Below, piece after piece: positions 17,985-22,157 of a stretch of DNA of 22,157 nt (the first letter of the stretch is position 1; every line of letters begins with the position of its first letter). The notes below the pieces were generated by a model, which saw only the letters and a program-made list of their open reading frames with translations, did not search any database and was not told where the DNA came from. This DNA comes from a virus, in the IMG/VR virus record IMGVR_UViG_3300006413_000010, positions 1 through 22,157 of that record; one strand, written 5' to 3'. The translations under genes and the position numbers were made by a program.

Positions 17985-18511
17985 TATACTTTTGGTAGTC
18001 CTATAGTGTCTTTGTTAGTGATGATATGTTGATGGCACTTTGGATTACTTCTATCGCACGTAAGATACAAGTCTGGTAGAAGTTGATACTTGTATTTTGG
18101 ATCAAAGTATTGCATGAATCTTTTTATTGAATTTGTTTTATCTACTTCTGCACTCATCGAAATAAATGGTTGATACATATTTTCTACAGCCCATTCAGTC
18201 TGTGTTGATACGAAATACTCGACGCAAAATCTAATATTTTTGTTAATGAACTTGTTGATACCAAATCTTCTATAAGATCTTAATGTACAATACCTATCAC
18301 ATATTCTTACTAAGTTGTTTTCAAATTTAATAATTCCTCCAAAGGCGACAGGAATATCGTTATCTTCTAGTAGATGAAACTTGAGATATCTGTTCCATCT
18401 TTTTTTCATTTTTTCGAATTGATAGTTCTCGGCATTGCGGTGATTATCATTAGCAGCTTCGTGAAGAACTAATTTTAATTCTTCAATATCTGTTATCTCT
18501 CTTATCAGCAT
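17984..18511 (-). CDS. GNAT-like acyltransferase candidate, 175 aa
   Basis: The start was set at ATG 18511 (MLIREITDIEELKLVLHEAA), which overlaps the TauD-like stop by 7 bases. The fold cues are an N-terminal IREITDIEEL helix, strands IPVAFGGIIKFENNLVRICD, and the segment RSYRRFGINKFINKNIRF, which resembles the R/QxxGxG/A acetyl-CoA pyrophosphate loop of GNAT N-acyltransferases. The Gly spacing is not perfect, so the call is moderate. Such a protein could acylate a product of the neighbouring oxygenases or desaturase. It sits fifth in an operon where every junction overlaps. Confidence 0.6.
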   Translation of the reverse strand: MLIREITDIEELKLVLHEAANDNHRNAENYQFEKMKKRWNRYLKFHLLEDNDIPVAFGGIIKFENNLVRICDRYCTLRSYRRFGINKFINKNIRFCVEYFVSTQTEWAVENMYQPFISMSAEVDKTNSIKRFMQYFDPKYKYQLLPDLYLTCDRSNPKCHQHIITNKDTIGLPKV

Positions 18512-19209
18512 GCGCCGGCGAGTCTCCACAGATGTCTGTTTCCAGCGCTCGTGCCTTCTCTCTTATGATTAGTCGTTAGGTTGTTACTAATCATCAAGTC
18601 GCCTTTCTTCCACTTGTGATAGTATATTCTGTCAGGCGCGTATAGAATATCTTCCATAATCTTTTTCTCGTCTGATGGCAAATCAGTGTACGCTTCAGAA
18701 TAAAATACGTATTTGCTTTTAGAGTCTTCTTGTACTAACTGGTGTTTAACATTTCGATACTTCAATCGAAACCATCTTCTGTCTGCCTCGGTCTTAAACT
18801 TATATCCATACCTCTCGCTCTTTGTAAATCTGTCCATGTTTGCAGATACGATTCTGTCTGGTATCGGGCATTCGATTCGATTACTTACGAACATAGTTCT
18901 ACCAGCGTCGTCAGTTACGTCGACCGCGTAGAGTCCGGTAATGTGTACAGGATCTTGCATGTAACCGCCGTCCATGTGCCATTCTAAATCAGAACTACTA
19001 TAAAGATTACCTTTTCCCTCTCCACTACTCGTAATATCGAGAAATATCGTGTCCATCGGATTCTGTCCTACGACCTCGTAGTACTGACTTACAAACTTAA
19101 ATATTTCCATTTGAGATGGAGGAGTATTCTCAATAACCATCAAATCAGTATCTTTTCGCTTGAGAGGAGACAGGTCTCTATCTTCCCACTTTTGTATCGT
19201 TACTTCCAT
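18505..19209 (-). CDS. TauD/TfdA-like 2OG-Fe(II) dioxygenase, 234 aa
   Basis: H78-M-D80 in LEWHMDGGYMQDPVHITGLY, H215 in GDLMISNNLTTNHKREGTS, and arginines R225 and R229 (RHLWRL) give the HxD...H...R layout of the TauD (taurine/gamma-butyrobetaine) dioxygenase family. DDAGRTMFVS fits the usual strand after the HxD loop. It is shorter than typical TauD proteins (about 270-300) but has all catalytic residues. These enzymes hydroxylate or desaturate small molecules and lipid tails using iron and 2-oxoglutarate. It is coupled to the desaturase upstream by TAATG and to the GNAT-like gene downstream. Confidence 0.88.
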   Translation of the reverse strand: MEVTIQKWEDRDLSPLKRKDTDLMVIENTPPSQMEIFKFVSQYYEVVGQNPMDTIFLDITSSGEGKGNLYSSSDLEWHMDGGYMQDPVHITGLYAVDVTDDAGRTMFVSNRIECPIPDRIVSANMDRFTKSERYGYKFKTEADRRWFRLKYRNVKHQLVQEDSKSKYVFYSEAYTDLPSDEKKIMEDILYAPDRIYYHKWKKGDLMISNNLTTNHKREGTSAGNRHLWRLAGAC

Positions 19210-19913
19210 TATGTACTCCTTATCAGTTTTATAAAGAAATAAGTTGGATCTATAGGTCCGTGTCTTAATTTCTTAGAATCGTCATGATGCGCTTTATGAT
19301 ACCCTTCACCAGCAGTAAAAAGATTAATCAAAGCGTTATTTGTAGCTTCTCCAGTCTTATGCAGGTATGCGTTAAATAGTCCAAATAAATGAGAACTTAA
19401 TACGCATGGTAGAGCGTACGCAAATACTAACAATAATGGATCAATGACGAGTAATGTTACGACCAGAACGCCAACCATCTTAAAATAATGATCGTGCCAA
19501 AACTTAAGGATCTTATTATTGATGAGACCTTTAAAAAACTTTCTTTCTATCTTCTGATCTAATCCCCACAAGTTAAAATATATTCTCCAGAATCCATAAT
19601 GAGTCGGAGACTGTGGATCTTTCTCTGTATCAGAATACGCGTGATGTTGCCTGTGAATCGCGGCTCTCGTTAAGTACGGGCCAGATCCTACGAACAAACT
19701 TAAAATATTAGTAAAGTATTCAAACCACTTACCAGCTTTAAAAGCACCGTGAGAGTAATATCTATGATAGCCTGCACTTGACGACGCGATAGTAATAAAA
19801 TAATACCAAGCAAAACCTGCTATCCACATCCACCAAGAACCATAGAACGCACCATACACTAGAGCGACATGACATAAACTGTGATTGATTAATAACTTAT
19901 ATGTAGTCTTCAA
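19209..19913 (-). CDS. acyl-CoA/fatty acid desaturase (delta-9 type), 234 aa
   Basis: Three histidine boxes are present: H50-RYYS-H55 (SAGYHRYYSHGAFK), H87-RQHH (RAAIHRQHHAYSD) and H206-KAHH (GEGYHKAHHDDSK). Four hydrophobic segments lie at about 8-24, 28-45, 65-80 and 145-172, as in membrane di-iron desaturases that put a double bond in acyl chains. The start codon appears to be TTG (19913-19911), overlapping the TGA of the upstream oxygenase gene as TTGA; no earlier ATG fits. The enzyme would act in the host inner membrane and could alter membrane fluidity or feed an acyl product into the neighbouring enzymes. Desaturase genes are known as metabolic genes of marine phages. Confidence 0.93.
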   Translation of the reverse strand: MKTTYKLLINHSLCHVALVYGAFYGSWWMWIAGFAWYYFITIASSSAGYHRYYSHGAFKAGKWFEYFTNILSLFVGSGPYLTRAAIHRQHHAYSDTEKDPQSPTHYGFWRIYFNLWGLDQKIERKFFKGLINNKILKFWHDHYFKMVGVLVVTLLVIDPLLLVFAYALPCVLSSHLFGLFNAYLHKTGEATNNALINLFTAGEGYHKAHHDDSKKLRHGPIDPTYFFIKLIRST

Positions 19914-20401
19914 ATTAAACCTTTTTCTGTCAGCTCGCTCTTTACTTCTTCAAAAGTCTTTTTATGCCAAGCATATTTTAATAACAATCGATCTTTTGGA
20001 TGAGCTTTAACGCTGTGTACTTGTGAAACGTCTATCAAGGCGTGTTTATAATAAACATCGCCGTGATCAAAAGTCATTGGAGCTCTATCTTCTGTTAACA
20101 GTAAATTAACTGCTGTTATAACATCGTAATCACGGTGTCTTGGCAAATCAGAATTTGCTAGTTGTTTATACACGTACATGATATCGCACTCGAGTATAGA
20201 ATTTATTCGTGCGATCTCAGGTAAGTTACTAGTGTCTTCAATAATAGTTTTCAACCACGTGTCAGTCTTTTTCCAAAATTGTTTCAATTCTTCAGTTTGA
20301 GCTCTCCACCAATTATTAGAGTGCCCGGGCTGCAAGTCAAGAGTACTGATCTCGTCTATTACTTTTTGCTCGTCGAAAGAAATCTTTATTTCTGTTATCA
20401 T
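19910..20401 (-). CDS. small 2OG-Fe(II) oxygenase-like protein, paralog C, 163 aa
   Basis: LPRHRDYDVITAVNLLL gives H89-R-D91, DVSQVHSVKAHPKDRLLLKY gives H129 and R138. The central strands PMTFDHGDVYYKHALID match the paralogs at 17499-17984 and 17087-17551. The N-terminal 60 residues are helical with a Trp-rich patch (NNWWRAQTEELKQFWKK). It is the second gene of the minus-strand operon, with an ATGA overlap to the 29-aa membrane protein upstream and a TTGA overlap to the desaturase downstream. Position next to the desaturase suggests a lipid or protein substrate, but this is not known. Confidence 0.87.
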   Translation of the reverse strand: MITEIKISFDEQKVIDEISTLDLQPGHSNNWWRAQTEELKQFWKKTDTWLKTIIEDTSNLPEIARINSILECDIMYVYKQLANSDLPRHRDYDVITAVNLLLTEDRAPMTFDHGDVYYKHALIDVSQVHSVKAHPKDRLLLKYAWHKKTFEEVKSELTEKGLI

Positions 20402-20487
20402 GACGATACCTTTATCGCTACATAAATTAATGTACCTAATATACTAAAATTTATAATCATATTTACGTAGTGTGGATTCGGTGCCAT
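20398..20487 (-). CDS. single-span membrane microprotein, 29 aa
   Basis: The frame MAPNPHYVNMIINFSILGTL-IYVAIKVSS has one transmembrane helix (about 9-26). AGGAG precedes the ATG, and the TGA overlaps the ATG of the downstream oxygenase (ATGA), so it is translated as the leader gene of the operon. It could be a membrane anchor or a coupling peptide. It is too short to assign. Confidence 0.65.
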   Translation of the reverse strand: MAPNPHYVNMIINFSILGTLIYVAIKVSS

Positions 20488-20516
20488 AATTTTTCTCCTT
20501 TTACGTTGTGAAGGGC

Positions 20517-20535
20517 GGCGGTAAGGTATACCGCC
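20517..20535 (-). terminator. hairpin between operons, possible weak terminator
   Basis: GGCGGTA-TACCT-TACCGCC forms a 7-bp stem with a 5-base loop on the minus strand. No T run follows, so it may be an RNA-processing or attenuating structure rather than a full terminator. No promoter was found between it and the 29-aa gene, so read-through from the tmRNA unit may feed the metabolic operon. Confidence 0.4.
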
Positions 20536-20561
20536 ACTCCATTCAATGAGTCTTCCCCACA

Positions 20562-20795
20562 TTATTTTTTTTCACTTACATAAGCATAGAGTTCGTTAGC
20601 TCTCTTAACGATCTCTTCTGGCTTGTACATATCAGGTACGCACTTTTCATACGCTTCCTTAATATCAGCACCAGCCTCATTAGCCTGATCCATCATGCGA
20701 TACATGAAGTCCATCTGTAATTGAAATTGTTGGTCAGCCATTTCTTTAGCCATTTTCAGAGTTTCGAGTCTGATCTCGTATGGATTTTTAGACAT
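20562..20795 (-). CDS. conserved small helical phage protein, 77 aa
   Basis: The start is ATG 20795 (MSKNPYEIRLETLKMAKEMA) because a perfect AGGAGG lies 5 bases upstream. The longer open frame upstream belongs to the tmRNA. The protein is one or two long helices (MADQQFQLQMDFMYRMMDQA) followed by GADIKEAYEKCVPDMYKPEE and a C-terminal helix. An NPYEIRLETLKMAKxM start is, from memory, shared by small proteins in other marine T4-like phages. It shares the promoter at 21140 with the tmRNA. The function is unknown. Confidence 0.85.
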   Translation of the reverse strand: MSKNPYEIRLETLKMAKEMADQQFQLQMDFMYRMMDQANEAGADIKEAYEKCVPDMYKPEEIVKRANELYAYVSEKK

Positions 20796-20860
20796 ATTGT
20801 CCTCCTGTGTGTGTTGGTGGAGAGATTCTGTTTCCACGCTCTCTCCGAAGCGCATAGGAA

Positions 20861-20905
20861 TTACGCAGCTTGCGCAAACTCCTGAGGTGCAAAATTATCG
20901 TTTGC
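20861..20905 (-). other. tmRNA proteolysis-tag frame, ANDNFAPQEFAQAA
   Basis: GCA AAC GAT AAT TTT GCA CCT followed by CAG GAG TTT GCG CAA GCT GCG and TAA encodes a 14-residue tag. The AND start matches bacterial tmRNA tags and the ANDNFA start matches alphaproteobacterial ones. The end is QAA rather than the common LAA or VAA. Confidence 0.9.
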
Positions 20906-20991
20906 ATTTATAGTTTTGTTCGCATTAACCGAGCTTACATCCGGATAACTCCACATCGCTATTCAATACCTGTCGATCCTATTTCAGCCCC

Positions 20992-21040
20992 ATCGGGAAT
21001 ACCTGAAGACTTCCGTAACTTTACGTGCATCAGGTATTCT
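20992..21040 (-). other. excised spacer of the pre-tmRNA, with a perfect hairpin
   Basis: Between the CCA end and the mature 5' G lie 49 bases containing a perfect 10-bp inverted repeat (GAATACCTGA with TCAGGTATTC, 21039-21030 and 21006-20997) and an inner CGTAA/TTACG repeat. It would hold the two pieces together before processing (RNase P at the 5' end and 3' trimming). Confidence 0.75.
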
Positions 21041-21111
21041 TGGTGGAGCTGACGGGTACCGCCCCCGTGTCCAGAATATATTTCGCTTTGTTTCATCGTT
21101 ATATAGTATAT

Positions 21112-21140
21112 ATTATACCACATTTTTTGACGTTTGTAAA
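21112..21140 (-). promoter_or_regulatory. early-type promoter of the tmRNA unit, TTTACA-N17-TGG-TATAAT
   Basis: The -35 TTTACA is at 21140-21135 and the -10 TATAAT at 21117-21112, with a TGG extension. Transcription would start at about 21105, just before the acceptor piece. It is the same promoter design as the early protein genes, so the tmRNA is probably made early. A divergent late promoter lies 9 bases away. Confidence 0.88.
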
Positions 21141-21149
21141 CCTTTTTTT

Positions 21150-21157
21150 TATAAATA
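21150..21157 (+). promoter_or_regulatory. T4-type late promoter TATAAATA
   Basis: A perfect TATAAATA on the plus strand, 20 bases before ATG 21178, with GAGGA between. The spacing leaves a normal short leader, so this is the best-placed late promoter in the window. Confidence 0.82.
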
Positions 21158-21177
21158 GTTTTGAAGAGGAATTACAA

Positions 21178-21660
21178 ATGATTGAAGTAGCAGCCGCGTT
21201 AAGCGTAGCAACAAGTGCATTCAATGCAATTAAAAAAGGTTTTGAGGTCGGTAGAGATATCGAGTCAATGTCAGCTGACTTAGGTCGTTGGATGGGTGCG
21301 GCGTCAGATATCAATAAGGCAGACGAATACGCAAAGAAACCTCCACTATTTAAAAAACTATTTGCAGCAGGTTCTGTTGAAGAAGAAGCTATGGCAACAT
21401 TCATGGCTAAGAAAAAAGCCGAGGATATGCGTTATCAACTCAAACAACTCATATCGTTAACACGTGGTCCAGCTGCGTGGGAAGAGTTACTTAAGACAGA
21501 GGGCGAGATAAGAAAGAAAAGACAAGCAGCAATATATGCACAAAAAGAACGCCAAAGAAAATTGATGGAAGTCATAGCTTGGGTTATAGGCTGTGGACTT
21601 ATTGGTGGTTTCATAGTTTGGTTAATAGGACTAGCAATGAAGGCGCAAGGAGTACTTTGA
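21178..21660 (+). CDS. conserved late phage protein with C-terminal membrane helix, 160 aa
   Basis: The start is ATG 21178, with GAGGA 7 bases upstream and a late promoter before it. The longer open frame starting in the tmRNA region is not coding. The sequence begins MIEVAAALSVATSAFNAIKK, then GFEVGRDIESMSADLGRWMG, KKPPLFKKLFAAGSVEEEAM, a coiled basic stretch (RKKRQAAIYAQKERQRKLME) and one transmembrane helix (about 134-153). It matches, from memory, a widespread protein of unknown function in T4-like marine phages. Late expression and topology suggest a membrane or virion role. It leads the plus-strand unit running to the window edge. Confidence 0.88.
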   Translation: MIEVAAALSVATSAFNAIKKGFEVGRDIESMSADLGRWMGAASDINKADEYAKKPPLFKKLFAAGSVEEEAMATFMAKKKAEDMRYQLKQLISLTRGPAAWEELLKTEGEIRKKRQAAIYAQKERQRKLMEVIAWVIGCGLIGGFIVWLIGLAMKAQGVL

Positions 21661-21700
21661 GCCAAATCAAAAAAATCTCAAACAGAAGCGAAACACAAAA

Positions 21701-22069
21701 ATGAAATGGTTGATAATTTTATTTCTACTATTTGTCGTAACTATGTCGACTGCTGACGGTGGTGGTAAGATATACGAGCCAAAAGATCCAAAGTATGGCA
21801 CGAAAAAACAATACACTAGACAACAGTTAATTCAACGTGGTAACAACGACGCAAAAAAATATACCACGTGTAGACTCATGAAAAGATTAAAGTCACGTAC
21901 CACTGGAAGACAGGCGTGTATCTATAGAGGTGGTAATAAAACTTTTACTCTAATGTATGAAAATAACTGTCCACCATCTTACAAATGTGTATATAATCCA
22001 TGGAATAAAGAACCAAGTATCGATGATATTATCGATAGCTTAAACTCTATTAAGAAAGGTAATAAATAA
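21701..22069 (+). CDS. exported cysteine-containing late protein, 122 aa
   Basis: An N-terminal signal peptide (MKWLIILFLLFVVTMSTADG, cleavage likely after about residue 18) is followed by a basic soluble part with four cysteines (TTCRL, QACIY, ENNCPPSYKCVYN), which could form two disulfides in the periplasm. The C-terminus is an acidic/basic helix (PSIDDIIDSLNSIKKGNK). No ribosome-binding site of note is seen, but an A-rich stretch precedes the ATG. It ends as TAATG with the next gene. A periplasmic or lysis-stage role is possible. The family was not recognised. Confidence 0.75.
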   Translation: MKWLIILFLLFVVTMSTADGGGKIYEPKDPKYGTKKQYTRQQLIQRGNNDAKKYTTCRLMKRLKSRTTGRQACIYRGGNKTFTLMYENNCPPSYKCVYNPWNKEPSIDDIIDSLNSIKKGNK

Positions 22070-22157
22070 TGTCAGGAAGTCCAGAAAGATGGTGTAACAC
22101 TTGTGGCTGTAGATGCCATTGTTACTCGCCGGAATGTCCAAACTGCGCTAATGACGT
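22069..22157 (+). CDS. cysteine-rich zinc-binding-like protein, 3' end beyond window
   Basis: The frame starts at ATG 22069 (TAATG overlap) and reads MSGSPERWCNTCGCRCHCYS then PECPNCANDV before the edge. Seven Cys and one His lie within 22 residues (CxxCxCxCHC...CPxC), a pattern of a compact zinc ribbon or treble-clef-like domain. Similar MxGSPERWC starts are recalled from marine T4-like phages. The rest is not visible. Confidence 0.7.
   Translation, partial: MSGSPERWCNTCGCRCHCYSPECPNCAND

Larger units (their letters stand above)
20815..21095 (-). ncRNA. ssrA: circularly permuted two-piece tmRNA (ssrA)
   Basis: The transcript first holds the acceptor piece: a T-arm (ACGGG-GGCGGTA-CCCGT, 21068-21052) and CAGCTCC-ACCA ending at 21041. 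After a 49-base spacer comes the coding piece starting GGGGCTG at 20991. GGGGCTG pairs with CAGCTCC in a full 7-bp acceptor stem with G3-U70, the alanine identity pair, and ACCA. GGATCGACAGG follows, as in tmRNA 5' ends. The tag frame starts at GCA 20905. GAATA/TATTC can form part of helix P2 between the pieces, and a pseudoknot (AGAGA/TCTCT with GTGG/CCAC) closes the coding piece. The order, acceptor half before tag, is the permuted form of Alphaproteobacteria. It rescues stalled ribosomes with SmpB. The outer ends are estimates. Confidence 0.93.

Noticed and set aside
20817-20846. GGAGAGA...TCTCTCC-ACCA as a mini-tRNA or tRNA remnant
   Set aside because: It has only a 14-base loop and no D, anticodon or T arm. 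It fits better as the terminal pseudoknot of the tmRNA coding piece.
20796-20855. N-terminal extension of the 77-aa gene
   Set aside because: It would overlap the tmRNA pseudoknot region, and a perfect AGGAGG marks ATG 20795 instead.
21025-21177. Upstream in-frame extension of the 160-aa late gene
   Set aside because: It would start in the tmRNA and cross two promoters. The late promoter and GAGGA place the start at 21178.
1-22157. CRISPR arrays, insertion sequences, integrase or attachment sites, rRNA
   Set aside because: No regular spaced repeats, transposase-like or integrase-like reading frames, or rRNA sequences were seen on reading the window.

Overview
The window looks like part of the genome of a T4-type marine myovirus. 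The signs are tightly packed genes with ATGA, TAATG and TGATG overlaps, several T4-style late promoter boxes (TATAAATA), many small lysine-rich proteins of the kind carried by marine T4-like phages, and host-derived metabolic genes. The DNA is AT-rich, apart from more G+C-rich stretches at about 13.9-15.5 kb and 16.0-17.5 kb. The best host clue is a circularly permuted, two-piece tmRNA gene at about 20.8-21.1 kb. That gene form is typical of Alphaproteobacteria, so I infer an alphaproteobacterial marine host (SAR11, SAR116 or Roseobacter type). The exact host cannot be read from the sequence.

Layout. (1) 1-9979, minus strand: a long late operon read from a promoter region at about 10.0 kb. 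It encodes a PD-(D/E)XK nuclease-like protein, a DUF6267-type protein with a ligase-like KWDG motif, a nucleotidyltransferase (T-G-H motif), and many lysine-rich or unassigned proteins. Six of the proteins begin with similar short aromatic peptides ending in (I/L)xE or a similar Glu site. These resemble the capsid-targeting peptides of T4 internal head proteins. (2) 10.05-12.45 kb, minus: a membrane/envelope group (single-domain Na/Pi cotransporter, glycine-zipper protein, small membrane proteins) and a DUF932 protein. (3) 12.5-15.4 kb, minus: short early-type genes behind near-identical strong sigma70-like promoters, including a SWIM zinc-finger-like protein, an Nfu Fe-S protein and a conserved marine-phage protein. 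(4) 15.4-17.55 kb, mainly plus: two microproteins, small membrane and basic proteins, a radical SAM/SPASM enzyme and a small 2-oxoglutarate oxygenase-like enzyme. (5) 17.5-20.5 kb, minus: an oxidative gene cluster with two more paralogous small oxygenases, a GNAT-like protein, a TauD-like dioxygenase and an acyl desaturase. (6) 20.5-21.1 kb, minus: the permuted tmRNA followed by a small conserved gene. (7) 21.15-22.16 kb, plus: a late promoter and three small late genes, the last one cut by the window edge.

How it may work together (inference): early cassettes express small takeover proteins. The rSAM/2OG/desaturase/TauD block plus Nfu would form an iron-dependent modification pathway with unknown substrate. 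The phage tmRNA would rescue stalled ribosomes with its own tag. Late in infection the 10-kb operon would make proteins packaged in the head, several with nucleic-acid-enzyme signatures. The strongest unusual items are the permuted phage tmRNA and its tag ending in QAA, the shared N-terminal peptide of the late operon, and the clustered oxygenase/rSAM locus.
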